The notes under the pieces were generated by a model that worked only from the letters and a program-made list of their open reading frames with translations, ran no database searches and was not told the DNA's origin. A stretch of 64,000 bases of DNA, taken from NCBI GenBank assembly GCA_944989445.1, contig CALYLW010000345.1:62001-126000 (forward strand). The letters run 5' to 3'. The position numbers were made by a program, and so were the translations under genes. Below are positions 33,591-44,285 of the stretch, piece by piece. Within the stretch, counting starts at the first letter, position 1; every line of letters begins with the position of its first letter. This stretch comes from Ampullaceana balthica (lineage: Eukaryota; Mollusca; Gastropoda; Lymnaeidae).

Positions 33591-33875
33591 ACACAAATAA
33601 TCATAAGACACAACCTGCTATCACAACACAACTAACTATCACAAACACAACCTACCATCACAAAACAACCTACCATCACAAAACAACTAACCATCAAGCC
33701 TACTGACGAGTCAAGACACCAAGACACCGCCCATCATTTATGTGCGAAAGCCGAGACAAATTGAAATGTCCAACATCCGGTTATTTGTAGCGGGTTGAAA
33801 ACGAGGCTGTTGGAGTTTTACATGTGTGTTTTCGAGTAAGTTTGGGGGTATGTGTGCGGGTGTGTGCACTCAAAT
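33591..33875. other. Decayed array edge and unique spacer
   Basis: CACAAC-type decay to about 33690, then unique sequence. Confidence 0.4.
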
Positions 33876-34088
33876 ATGTGGGGAGATGTTAGACGGTGCA
33901 TTTGAGCAATATGTGAGGAGATGTTAGACGGTGCATTTGAGCAATATGTGGGGAGATGTTAGACGGTGCATTTGAGCAATATGTGGGGAGATGTTAGACG
34001 GTGCATTTGAGCAATATGTGGGGAGATGTTAGACGGTGCATTTGAGCAATATGTGGGGAGATGTTAGACGGTGCATTTGAGCAATGTT
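33876..34088. repeat. Minisatellite, 35-bp unit, about 6 copies
   Basis: Unit: GGGGAGATGTTAGACGGTGC then ATTTGAGCAATATGT. Confidence 0.95.
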
Positions 34089-34322
34089 TGTGAGTGTGTG
34101 TAAGGCTTCAAAGGATTATGTTTCGAGTGTTGGGTACCGTTATGTTTAGCATCATAAATTCTCTAATCTAATCATTTCTCCAACACCTTGTCGACTTGGT
34201 GGTTTTCTTTGTACTAGCCCACAATTAAGATATTAGCTCAGAGAAGTGATATTAGCACTGAGTTATGATATTACCACTAGATTATGGTATTAGTCATGTA
34301 AAACGAGTCTTTTTATTAAATA
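34089..34322. other. Unique spacer
   Basis: I see nothing recognisable. Confidence 0.3.
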
Positions 34323-35633
34323 CTAGCAGACCCGTCGTGCGTTGCAACGATCTCAGTAAAAAAGGAATATATATAGATAAAAAATAAATTACATTAAGGG
34401 TCACCAGGCCCATCAGTTTAAAATATGAAGTTCGAAAATCTGTTCATTTCAATCAATTTCATAACAAAAATATAAATATATGTATCTATATTTCTCAATA
34501 TCGTGTACAATTTGAATGGGGAATACAATATTAAAAATTTAGTAAAAACACATTTAGGGCCCCTAGCCCCGATGAAATGGACATTATGAGATCAGTGCCC
34601 TATCGAAATTTAATATAGGCTTTTAAGTTTTTATATGCCGCGTTTGGTCAAAATCCATTTATTTTCTCATTATCTAACACCTAAACTAATTTTTATATAT
34701 ATGTAGATATAAGGAAAACTACATTAAGGGGCTCCCAGGCCCGTTCAATTCAAGATGTACATTTTGAAAACATGTTCATTTAAATTCATTTTAATCATGG
34801 ATATATTTCTCAAGATCGTTAAAAACTGAGTGGGAAATAATATCTTAGAGTATACACAAAAAAAAGACATTTGGGGCCCCCGGCCCATTCGATGTAAGAT
34901 GTAAATTTCAAAATGCTGTTCATTTTAATTCAGTCTCATCATTGATATATTTCTTAAGATCGTTAAAATAGAATGGGAAATAATATCTCAAACACATACG
35001 AAAAAATACATTTGTGGCCCCCGGCCCTGAACAATTAAAAATTAGAAGTGCAGTGCCCTTTGTTATTTTAATATGGGCTACCAAGTTTTTATATACCAAG
35101 TTTGGTTAAGATTCATTCATTTACTCAGTAGTTAACGCATATGTCCAATATGTCAAGTTCAAAACGCCTGTTAATTTCAATCAATTTCATTGTGGATATA
35201 TTTATCTATATTTTTCAAGATCTTTAATAATTGAATGGGGAATAAAATATTAAACGTTTATGAAATAAGACATTTTGGGCCCCCAGTCCCGAAGAAATGG
35301 ACATTAGGAAATTAGTCCCTTTAGTATTTCTATATTGGCTACCAAGTTGTTATATACAAAGTTTGGTTAAGATCCATCAATTTACCTAATAGCTAACGCT
35401 TAAACTAATTTTTATACAGCTCATAAATAAGAAAATAAATCATTTTATGGGCCCCCGGCGCCCCATGAGGGTTAAAGTTTGAAAAAAAAGTAGCCAGTGA
35501 CCATCCCAGGAGCGTACTCAAAAGTCTCCAAAAGTTTCATGGCGATCGGATGAATGGTTTAGTCAGCTATACAAAGACATGCATACATACTTACATACAT
35601 ACTTTGATTTTTATATATATAGATATAAGATTA
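34323..35633 (-). mobile_element. Helitron-like element family A
   Basis: Read on minus, it starts A|TCTATATATATAAAAATC (35633) and ends GGGTCTGCTAG|T (34323), with a CGTTGCAACG palindrome just before the end. This is the TC...CTAG structure between host A and T. The body carries reiterated blocks on plus: TTTGGTCAAGATCCATTCAT, TAAACTAATTTTTATATA, GGGCCCCCGGCCC. They recur about every 280-330 bp with heavy decay. No helicase coding was found. Confidence 0.68.
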
Positions 35634-36497
35634 GAAAAAACAACATTAAGGGTCCCCGGGCCCAATCGGTGCAAGAAATTAACTTTAAAATACCTGTTCA
35701 TTTCAATCTGGATCATGATAGATATATTAGTCAATGCTTTTCAAGATCGTGTAAATCATACCGGGAATAAAGTATTTAACGCTTACAACCAAAAAAAAGA
35801 TTTTGGGCCCCCGGCCCCGAAGGAATGGACATTAGGTGTTCAATGTCATATGGTACTTTAATGTTGGCTATCAAGTTGTTATGTACCAAGTTTGGTCAAG
35901 ATCCATTCATTTTCCAAGCAGCTAAGCCCTAAACTAATTTTTATATAGCTCATATAAGAAAAAATTGTCATTATGGGCCCCCGGTGCCCCATGAGTTTTA
36001 AATTTTGAAAAAAAGTAGCCTATTTCCATCCCCGGAGCGTACTCAAAAGTCTCCAAAAGTTTCATGGTGACCGAATGAATGGTATAGTCAGCTAACGGGA
36101 ATAAAGTATTTAACGCTTACAAAAATAAAGATTTTGGGCCCCCGGCCCCGAAGGAACGGACATTAGGAGTTCAATGCCATATGATACTTTAATATAGGCT
36201 ATCAAGTTGTTATGTACCAAGTTTGGTCAAGATCCATTCATTTTCCAAGCAGCTAAGCCCTAAACTAATTTTTATATAGCTCATATAAAGAAAAAATTCT
36301 CATTATGGGCCCCCGGTGCCCCATGAGTGTTAAGTTTTGAAACAAAAGTTGCCTATTTCCACCCCTGGAGCGTACTCAAAAGTCTCCAAAAGTTTCATGG
36401 TGATCGGATGAATGGTTTAGTCAGCTATAACAGACATGCATACATACATACATACATACATACATACATACATACTTTGATTTTTATATATATAATA
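35634..36497 (-). mobile_element. Partial second copy of Helitron-like family A
   Basis: Same orientation and blocks as the preceding element: GGAGCGTACTCAAAAGTCTC, then AAAAGTTTCATGG, at 36038 and 36367. The (CATA)n and CTTTGATTTTTATATATATA 5' end is at about 36476-36497, but without the clean TC terminus. The 35.8-36.1 kb and 36.1-36.4 kb parts are near duplicates of each other. Confidence 0.6.
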
Positions 36498-37149
36498 AAT
36501 AAATAAATATATAATATAGATAAACTTCTAGCACCAGCGTAGACATTGTATCTATTGAAGCAACGCAATTTTCGTTAAGCTTTCCTTTTGTTTCCATGGA
36601 ACGAGGTGCAAAGACTTTTTTTTACTTGTCATGGGAGGCAGGATGCTAGCTATCTATTAAATTAGATCAAAGTAGCAAAATCTTACAAAAAGACCGAGAC
36701 AAATTAATAAAATGGGAAACTAATTGGAGTATGTCTTTCCACTCAGAAAAAGACTCTACTGTTAGAGTAACAAAGAAAAAGAAACAAAAGCAAACTATTT
36801 CATTCACGGAAAACAACTAATCCAAATTAACGATGCAAAATACTTAGGAGTAATAAAAATGGGAAATTATCATGGAATCCCCATGTCAATGAAGTAATTA
36901 AAAAATCCAACAAAACCTACGGCTTTATAAAGAGAAACGTTTACAAAATAATGTAATAATTAAATAAACTAAATGCCACATTACTTTCGTGAGACTTATA
37001 CTAGAACATGCATCTTCTGTATGGGACCCATTCACTAAAGAAAACATAGGTCAACTATAACAAAAATTGTACAAAATCAAAGACAAAAATCTAGATTCAT
37101 TACTGGAGAATATTTAAAATTGACAAGAGTAACACCATTAGTTAAATCA

Positions 37150-37437
37150 AAATACAAAAATACACAAGCAAATTGTGCAGTGAAAAAAATAAATCTTCGT
37201 TTTATTTTTAAACTAACACGACAGTAGACGTTTCGGCTGATGCCTCCATCTGTAAAATAACATAAAATACGTACTTACATAAGTAATGTTTAAATTATTA
37301 AAACATATTATATCATAAAAATATTTATGTAAAATAAAAAATAAAGGAAAAAAAACCAACAAGGACACAGGATATAGGAAAAAGGAGGAAGTCTCTAAAA
37401 TTACAGTGAAAACCAAAACGGGAACAAGATTCTGCAG
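37150..37437 (-). mobile_element. Small hammerhead-motif retroelement, copy 1 (Penelope-like candidate)
   Basis: Inserted in the LINE with a 12-bp target duplication. Its left boundary, AAATAC-AAAAATACACA, matches that of the copy at 41668. The right boundaries differ, as with 5' truncation of a minus-strand retroelement. Contains a hammerhead-like core (37213-37252). About 70 % alike by eye to copy 2. No coding part is present, so the autonomous partner is unknown. Confidence 0.68.
37213..37252 (-). ncRNA. Hammerhead-ribozyme-like motif, copy 1
   Basis: Minus strand: CAGATGG (expected CUGAUGA), stem II GGC-ATCA-GCC, GAAA, a short ACG/TGT stem III around TCTAC, then TC as cleavage position and GTGTTAG. 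Two core bases deviate (position 4 A, position 9 G), so this copy is probably not active. Confidence 0.42.
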
Positions 37438-37797
37438 TTAGTTAAATCATTATACCTTGAAAAACTATAGGATAGAAGAACAAAGACAAAGTAGTAATAA
37501 TAAATAAGGTAATTAATTCTAACTTGGAGATGCAACATAAAGTAAACCTAATACAACCTTATAGGCAGACATAGGGGAAAACCGTTCTCTTCTTCCGTAT
37601 GCAAGAACAAACACGTTACAAATTCTCGTCTTCCCATCTGAAAATCGGGCGTGGAATGTGTTGCCTGATTTAACCAGGAAAACCAACAAACTATCGACAT
37701 TTAAACTCTAATAAAAAATGCAAGAATAGACATAAACCATGAACAAGCGCATGACGAAATAATCCTCTGTATAGAAGGAGCGTGTTTAATAGATAAG

Positions 37798-38054
37798 TTA
37801 GGTTCTGCTACGGCTTGAGAGTTCCAGCTAAGCGGTATAATTTGACTCCTTCATTTTAATACCACTGAACTTCATTCCCAATCATGCATAAGAACTAAGA
37901 AGCTTCATCGTTCTGTGTTGTTTTTTTTTATTTGACTTCTTAATTAAGTGCGTTTGCTATTTCATATTTTGTCAACATTTTGGCACCATAAGTATACACA
38001 TGCATCGTACCTGAAAAACAAATCGATGTGTTTGCTTTGGTTTAAGTAGTACTA
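37798..38054. other. Unique AT-rich spacer
   Basis: No feature recognised. Confidence 0.3.
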
Positions 38055-38335
38055 CTCCACCTTCCCTCCACCTGAATCTCCACCTTCCCTCCACCTGAAG
38101 CTCCGCCTTCCCTCCACTTGAAGTTCCACCTTCCCTCCACCTGAAGCTCCACCTTCCCTCCACCTGAAGCTCCACCTTCCCTCCACCTTCCCTCCACCTG
38201 ATGCTCCACCTTCCCTCCATCTGAAGCTCCACATTCGCTCCACCTGAAGCTCCACCTTTCCTCCACCTGAAGCTCCACCTTCCCTCCACCTGAAGCTCCA
38301 CCTTCCCTCCATCTGAAGCCACCCTTCCCTCCATT
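38055..38335. repeat. Minisatellite, 23-bp unit, about 12 copies
   Basis: Unit: GAAGCTCCACCTTCCCTCCA then CCT. One unit near 38175-38200 has a partial duplication, and several have ATGCTCC or GAAGTTCC. Minus frames give WSFRWREGG-type repeats, an artefact. Confidence 0.93.
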
Positions 38336-38389
38336 AACCCGGAGAGCAATTTAATTAGCACTCCACCCACTCCACAGTAAGGAGGCTGT

Positions 38390-38406
38390 GACGGATTTGA
38401 ACCGTC
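38390..38406 (-). other. Isolated tRNA T-arm-like sequence
   Basis: GACGGTTCAAATCCGTC on minus forms a perfect 5-bp stem with a T-loop and box B. No convincing D-arm or acceptor is seen around it. Probably a SINE or tRNA relic. Confidence 0.3.
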
Positions 38407-38455
38407 GCTCGCTCAGCCCATCTACTCAAGTTAAAGAGATTGAGCCCAACTCTCA

Positions 38456-39344
38456 TGTTCTGCTTCACTGGTCTGTCTTGGTGACCCCAATGGGTGGGTC
38501 GAGACTTCAATTGGCTCTTTAGTTTGCTGATCACAAGAGTTCGTGGGGGGGGGTGTATGAATCAATTCAGTACCGTTCTTTCCCTGCCCCTGCTCTATTG
38601 GTTAGTGATCGGAGTCAATGTTTTCGATTGGTGAATTTAAGACCGCATTTCTTTTTATTAGAAGAATGAAAGAAAAAAAAGAGGGAAGGTGGGGGACCAT
38701 GGTGGTGGTAAAGCTCGGTATGGGCTTGCATAGACGTGTTTTTATCTCCACGTCAAATCATAATTATAAAAGGAAATGACGCTTCGACCGCCCAGGGAAT
38801 ATCAGAACGCGAAGGCTTGTGGAATAACATAAATATTGCGTTTCGTTTCGGGTGGCAGATATAAGCCCGGGCTACAGCGTACGTAAATGGCATTTCAAAT
38901 CTCTTGAATCCCCACCCCCCTTCCTTTTTTTCCCGCTCCTCACAACGCGATGGTCCCTACTAGATGATAGCTGCGGGATTGTTGGCTTGTGGCTGCTATC
39001 TTCAAAATTTTACCCAGACGTGTCTTCGATTTATAATTAAATGGACGTAGTCGCTGGTCTGTATAAGTTGAGTTTGAGTCCTATACCATACTGAAGCCCA
39101 TTTCCCTAATGTGATGGGCGATACTCGTAGATGCGTTTGTTCATTGGTTGATTTTGGGACCTGGTTCTTTTATTTAAATGCCCTTTCCTACTAGGAGACA
39201 AAATGAGTTGTTCTCTACATAAACAAGACAATAATTCAGCAGCTAATTCCGCTGCTTAAAAGAAATTACATCTACTTCAGCTGTTTTCAGCTGCCACATC
39301 TAATTCCAGCCCCCACCGGTTGCTTACAAATACCGCCATCTACT
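38456..39344. other. Unique spacer
   Basis: G-run 38546-38554. A short frame at 38852-39040 is unrecognised. Confidence 0.3.
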
Positions 39345-39930
39345 CCAACAATCCCCATTTCTACTCCATCTACTCACATTTCTACTCCATCTACTACCAT
39401 TTCTACTCCATCTACTCACATTTCTACTCCATCTACTCACATTTCTACTCCATCTACTCACATTTCTACTCCATCTACTCACATTTCTACTCCATCTACT
39501 CACATTTCTACTCCATCTACTCACATTTCTACTCCATCTACTCACATTTCTACTCATCTACTCCATTTCTACTCCATCTACTCACATTTCTACTCCATCT
39601 ACTCACATTTCTACTCCATCTACTCACATTTCTACTCCATCTACTCACATTTCTACTCCATCTACTCACATTTCTACTCAATCTACTACCATTTCTACTC
39701 CATCTACTCACATTTCTACTCCATCTACTCACATTTCTACTCCATCTACTCACATTTCTACTCAATCTACTACCATTTCTACTCCATCTACTCACATTTC
39801 TACTCCATCTACTCACATTTCTACTCCATCTACTCACATTTCTACTCCATCTACTCACATTTCTACTCAATCTACTCCCATTTATAATCCATCTACTCCC
39901 ATGTCTACTCCAGGTACTCCCGGGTAAACT
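39345..39930. repeat. Minisatellite, 21-bp unit, about 27 copies
   Basis: Unit: CTCCATCTACTCACATTTCT plus A. Variants CTCAATCTACTACC recur at about 39676 and 39760, and one unit loses a base at 39554, which shifts the reading frame. The 216-codon plus frame and the minus SRNVSRW frame are artefacts of a 7-codon period. Confidence 0.95.
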
Positions 39931-41167
39931 CCAGCTACTCCTCGTTGATCCCATCCACTACCACTACTAACTACCGCGGAGCATGTTTAATGTTAGCCGG
40001 TCTCATAGATCTCAAACTAGGAAAAAGAGCCACGCTGACTAATTTAGTCATCTCATGACTAAATGTACTTTCATTTGTTCCATCTCGTTCTACGTCATGG
40101 AAAGTTATATATTCCGTGTGGCCCATCCCGCCCTCGTTCCCGTCTCGTCCTCTTGACTAGATCCCAAGTCGTTAAATTTAGTGATATATGACGGAAGTGA
40201 GTGAAACTATATGGGCTATTGATCCAAACACTGTTGTTCTACTCTCCGGCTACTGAATCTTAAGAGTAGCAATCACCAAATAGAACCATCCGTCGCTAAG
40301 GGAAAGTGAAGAGCGAGAGAACTGGATGGGGAAACGGTCCTCAAACGATTGTCTACATCACTTGTCAGGGAACAAACTTCAATGATTTTTTTATAAATGT
40401 GTTTGATCACTTGATTGTTAAGTAAATTTGTGTGTGGGGGGGGGGATATCGGACTAAAATAATGATTTTAAAAAATTGGATTTAAAAATATATCTATATA
40501 TTTAAAAAGTAGTTGAAAACATCGTTGGTCTTGTTTAAAATATTAAGCCGTATTTCATGTCTTTAAATTACAATATTAGGCTCCAGCGCCGTTTATAAAC
40601 ACTAGCATTTTAAGTATATATAAATAAATTGACAGAGAAAAACAAGAATAAAATGTTTCAGAGATAAAAAGTTCAGCATATTTGATATCAGCTTTAAATT
40701 AGTTTTAAAAATTGTTTGGTTGTCTTTAAGATTTGTTACGTTAGCGAAAAAAGAGTGGTAAATAAAATTTCAATTTTTTTTTACTGCGGTTAACAAGTAC
40801 CCACTGGGGTTCCGAGTCATGTACCTTTTTGAGAAGCCCTGGTTTAGTACAATCTGGGGGTGCTGGCCTACAGCACTGGTTAGAGCGGTCTTCAATCACG
40901 TGCGACTTAAGCCTCATTCACTACTCCCCCTCCAAAAGATGCCCCCACAAGTCTTCAGCGCCCCGCCCACCCCATCTTTGATCTATGAGTATCGGGTATT
41001 TCAGCACCCTGGTGTGTAAGATATACGTAGATATGTTGGGGCGCGGGTATCATTTTAAGAGCACATTGATATTTCCAGCTTTCAGTAAAAGTCAATTGAG
41101 CTGGCGAGTTTGGTCCAGAGGGGAGGTTGAGGCGATCAATGATGCTGGTGGACGGGTGGGTGTGGTT
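39931..41167. other. Unique spacer
   Basis: Short frames only. TTTTTGAGAAGCCCTGG at 40827-40843 resembles a decayed hAT end without a partner. Confidence 0.3.
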
Positions 41168-41197
41168 GTGGGGGGAGTGGGGGGAGGGGGTGGGGGT
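41168..41197 (+). other. Strong G-quadruplex motif
   Basis: Four or more G-runs of five or six separated by one to three bases (GTGGGGGGAGTGGGGGGAGG, then GGGTGGGGG). Sequence potential only; there is no linked gene. Confidence 0.6.
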
Positions 41198-41657
41198 TGA
41201 ATCCAGAATTGCATTATGATTCGTGTCTTAATGAAATTTGCCAGGATTTGCATATTTCGATCAGTGAGCCTTCCATCGGCTTGTAGAGAAACGGTTGTTC
41301 CCCTTCACCCAGAGTGGCGGCCCATGGTGGGCTGACGTCTGGTGAGTCTGTGTGTGTGTGGAGGGGGGGGCTGATTGAGACGAATGAAGGGCAGCAACTC
41401 TGGTGGAAAGAGATATAGCATACAGTTGAAGGGAGCAATGGGAACATGAAGGAGGAAGATGAATTAGAGGACCAATAAAAATGTGATGTAATAATAACAG
41501 TAATATCTTACAGTTAGATGCAGGACGGTGCAATGTTGAGAAGTTTCATTACAAAATTCAGGTGCGTTTGGTGGTAATTTACCGTGTAATTTAAAAAAAT
41601 ATGCCAAGGAAACGGAACAAAAATCATATCCACTAATAAGTTCTCCCAACGCTTTGC
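41198..41657. other. Unique spacer with a donor-like site
   Basis: GTCTG|GTGAGT at 41340 follows a GC-richer stretch, but every upstream frame hits a stop before it. No exon is called. Confidence 0.25.
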
Positions 41658-41667
41658 GTCCTTTTAA

Positions 41668-41935
41668 AATACGAAATACACATTCAAATTGTGTCATGAA
41701 ATCAATAAATTTGAGCTTTATTATTAAACTAACACGACAGTAAACAGTGAAACGTTTCGGCTAATGCCTTCATCGGTAAAATAAACATAACATACATACT
41801 TCCATAAGTAATAGAATTATATTTAAATTCTTAAAACATACTATATGATACAATAGTTGTGTAAAATAAAAAGAAAGGAAAAACAACAAACAATGACACA
41901 TGACGTATGGGAAAAAATTACATAAGTCCTTTTAA
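41668..41935 (-). mobile_element. Small hammerhead-motif retroelement, copy 2
   Basis: Flanked by the 10-bp duplication GTCCTTTTAA (41658-41667 and 41936-41945). The left end, AATACGAAATACACA, matches copy 1. The right end is 20-50 bp shorter than copy 1 when aligned. Contains the motif at 41729-41776. Confidence 0.7.
41729..41776 (-). ncRNA. Hammerhead-ribozyme-like motif, copy 2
   Basis: Minus strand: CCGATGA (one change from CUGAUGA), stem II GGC-ATTA-GCC, GAAA, then a longer segment before ACTGTC|GTGTTAG. It has a 9-base insertion relative to copy 1 in the stem III region. Stem I pairing with the AT-rich upstream strand is weak. Confidence 0.45.
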
Positions 41936-41945
41936 GAATGGATTT

Positions 41946-42164
41946 CTACATAAGCTATTCCCTATGGACTACATACAATTTATCAAGTGTAGAAATTAAT
42001 TGGAAGGAATATCAAATTGATTTTATATAGAGATAGAGCAAAGGTTATGAACACCGCTTTAAATCATAAAAGATTTTTTTAATATAACAAATTTAAACTG
42101 ACTGCATTATTTTTTAATTTAATTTCACTAATACAAAAATGTTTATACACATTTATTACTTTGA
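41946..42164. other. Unique AT-rich spacer
   Basis: No feature recognised. Confidence 0.3.
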
Positions 42165-42297
42165 CCCTATCTTATTTATCACAGACACTCCTTCTATACA
42201 GAAGATTATTGCGTTATTATTTTTATCAAACAATGCAAGTAATAAATTCCAGAATTTACTATTGCAAGGATCTTTTAATATGATAATACTTATATTT
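42165..42297 (-). mobile_element. 3' terminal fragment of the CR1/Jockey-like LINE
   Basis: Minus strand carries the stem-loop CTTCTGTATAGAAG with GCAATAAT before it and a decayed ATAAATAAG tail. Upstream there is weak homology to the end of the reverse transcriptase frame (around 42236-42258). Abuts the Helitron 5' end at 42300. Confidence 0.65.
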
Positions 42298-42299
42298 TA

Positions 42300-42652
42300 T
42301 CCTATATACTATAAGGCAAGTTTCTGTCACTTCTGTCACTTCTGTCCGGTCATCTATAACGATTGGTCCATCAAACACATATGACTCCTACAGCCAATCA
42401 TATTGAACACGTTTACGCCATTTACGCGGACGTTCAAAACGAGTTATTTTTGGTGCAGTATTTCTTCCAAGACTATATTTTGAGTTATGCGCGTTAGGAT
42501 TTATAGCAAAAAGCTCGGTTTTTACGAGTTATTTATTTTAACTATAATGAATAGTATTTTTTACGCGATGCACATGTAATGCCGGTCGAGAGGGGAGTTA
42601 CAACATGCCACCGAACGGTGGGGGAACGTCCTTGGACGGGCTTTGTTGCTCG
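42300..42652 (+). mobile_element. Helitron-like element family B, copy 3
   Basis: 353 bp, A|TCCTATATACTATAAGGC at the left and GGCTTTGTTGCTCG|T at the right, with hairpins CCACCGAACGGTGG and CGTCC-TT-GGACG before the end. This is the simple form of the family without the nested unit. Confidence 0.82.
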
Positions 42653-43104
42653 TATTTTCATAACGTGTTTATCCCATTTCTAAACAAGCAAACAGACATT
42701 CCATTAAAATGGTAATTTGAGAGTTTTTACAATATATAATTATTTATAGACGCAGCATGTTTGCCCTTCTTTTCAATGTTCATTCCTGTTGTTTTGGCTA
42801 GTTATATCATGCAATCACGACCAATGCTAGAGTTGGGGATAGTATTCGTCTTTTGTTTTGTTTTCATATAGCACCATAGAGTTTTGACATCATAATTTCA
42901 AGACACTGTATCATTAATGTAGCAATATTTTCATTGTTTTAATCAAAAGGACACATTTTAATGCACCTGTCACCATATTGCCTTTGTCACACTGTCACTA
43001 TTGTCCCCTTGTTACATATAATGCACCTGTTACTATTGTACCTTGTCAAATTTAATGAACCTGTCACTAATGTCCCCTTGGCTTTATTGACCACTCATTG
43101 CTAT
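42653..43104. other. Unique spacer
   Basis: A loose reiteration of CACCTGTCAC and TGTCCCCTTG at 42964-43080. No gene. Confidence 0.3.
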
Positions 43105-43275
43105 TCAAACACACCGTGTCATTATTAAAAACACCGTGTCATTATTAAACACACCGTGTCATTATTAAACTCACCGTGTCATTATTAAACTCACCGTGTC
43201 ATTTTTAAACACACCGTGTCATTATTAAACACACCGTGTCATTATTAAACACACCGTTTCATTATTAAACACACC
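43105..43275. repeat. Minisatellite, 20-bp unit, 8 copies
   Basis: Unit: ACACCGTGTCATTATTAAAC. Right next to the candidate donor at 43286-43291. Confidence 0.94.
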
Positions 43276-43291
43276 GAGAGACTCAGCTCAC

Positions 43292-43346
43292 CTTTTCCAC
43301 CGCGCACAAATCGACACCGGAAGCCAACGTCCCCTAGCAACGCCAT
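43292..43346 (-). CDS. Possible first coding exon on the minus strand
   Basis: ATG at 43346-43344 in a good context (A at -3, G at +4) reads MALLGDVGFRCRFVRGGK plus one base. It ends at AAAAG|GTGAGC (43292/43291). The open frame also extends upstream to about 43436, and upstream DNA (43430-43520) is GC-richer, as near a promoter. No second exon of matching phase was located. Protein unrecognised. Confidence 0.3.
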
Positions 43347-43624
43347 AGTTTGATATGGGGGAGAGGATATTCGTTTTAAAAAGCTGGTTCGCTTGGCAGG
43401 ATCTCGGTGATTATCGTATGCCATGGGGGGGGGCATGCCATTTGGGCTCCACCCGCCAAGCTGGTCATTATGTCGGCCACGTTATTAAGTCAGCGGCGCC
43501 GTCGGTCGGTGAGCGCCCTGTCTTGAGTTTCGACCATTTACCTTCAACCCTTTTAACTTTCCACCCCCCCCCAAACACACACACACCCACAGCGCCCTCT
43601 TGCCACTTTTTGTATTCCATATCA
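43347..43624. other. GC-richer unique spacer
   Basis: Contains CGGCGCCGTCGG at 43493-43504 and homopolymer G/C runs. A possible promoter for the minus-strand exon is inference only. Confidence 0.25.
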
Positions 43625-43820
43625 TTTAGAAATTGGGTTTGGAATGGATCTGTATGGAAAGAGATCTGTTTGACCCCGGATTGGGTTTTTGAAAAGGATC
43701 TGTTTAACCTCGGATTGGGTTTGGAAAGGGGTCTGCTTTACCCAACATTGGGTATGAAAAGAGATCTGCTTAACCCCAGATTGGGTATGGAAAGGGATCT
43801 GTTTTACCACGGAAAGAGTT
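43625..43820. repeat. Degenerate 33-36-bp repeat, about 5 copies
   Basis: Core GATTGGGTATGGAAAGAGAT then CTGTTTAACCCC. The period varies, and frames are open because of the 33/36 spacing. Confidence 0.88.
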
Positions 43821-44285
43821 GAATAATATACAACCGCGTGCCGTTTGTTTTCCTTCAACCGACCTGTAATAATGTCTAGGACATTGTGGGTGGTTGTACT
43901 TCGAATTTTAGTCGGTCGTCTCTTTAATTTTATCGATCACGATGTAAAGAGCTGAAATGTTGTTGTTGATGGGTTGTTTGTTTGTTTCTGTTGTTGTTGT
44001 TGTTGCTGTTGTTTTGGCTTTTTTAAAAAATCGTTCTGCTGTAGTTTTATGTCGAACGGTGTTTTCTTTTTTTAAGAGCAGCCCGGATTTTTCAATACGG
44101 TCTGAGGTTTATGTGTGGCCAGATTTAGTGAGATTAGTGTGCGACAGTGCGTGAGCCGTGCGCACCATGAGGTGAAATGTCATAAAACGGTGTGCAAACA
44201 AGTGACGCTATCAACTTGATTCATTGGGTGAATTTTTGAAGAAAAAAAAAGGGGGGGGGGCTAAAAAGTTTTTATGAGTCCTGTG
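43821..44285. other. Unique spacer
   Basis: TTG-rich and homopolymer stretches. No gene. Confidence 0.3.

Larger units (their letters stand above)
36640..37797 (+). pseudogene. CR1/Jockey-like LINE 3' fragment, interrupted by a retroelement
   Basis: Frame-shifted translation gives LQKDRDKLIKWETNWSMSFH, then GKLSWNPHVNEVIKKSNKT and LEHASSVWDPFTKENI, the same family as 13476-14140. At 37138-37149 the target TTAGTTAAATCA is duplicated at 37438-37449 around a 288-bp insertion. The LINE resumes after it, including GGGCGTGGAATGTGTTGCCT at about 37648, and ends with the hairpin CTCTGTATAGAAG and a single AGATAAG near 37797. Many stops and indels; clearly older than the insertion it hosts. Confidence 0.8.

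Noticed and set aside
39320..39970. 216-codon plus-strand frame
   Set aside because: 21-bp repeat; the peptide changes completely at a 1-base slip near 39554.
40827..40846. hAT element end
   Set aside because: A single partial terminus with no inverse partner within reach.
41240..41340. Exon ending at GTGAGT 41341
   Set aside because: All three frames upstream meet a stop before the donor.
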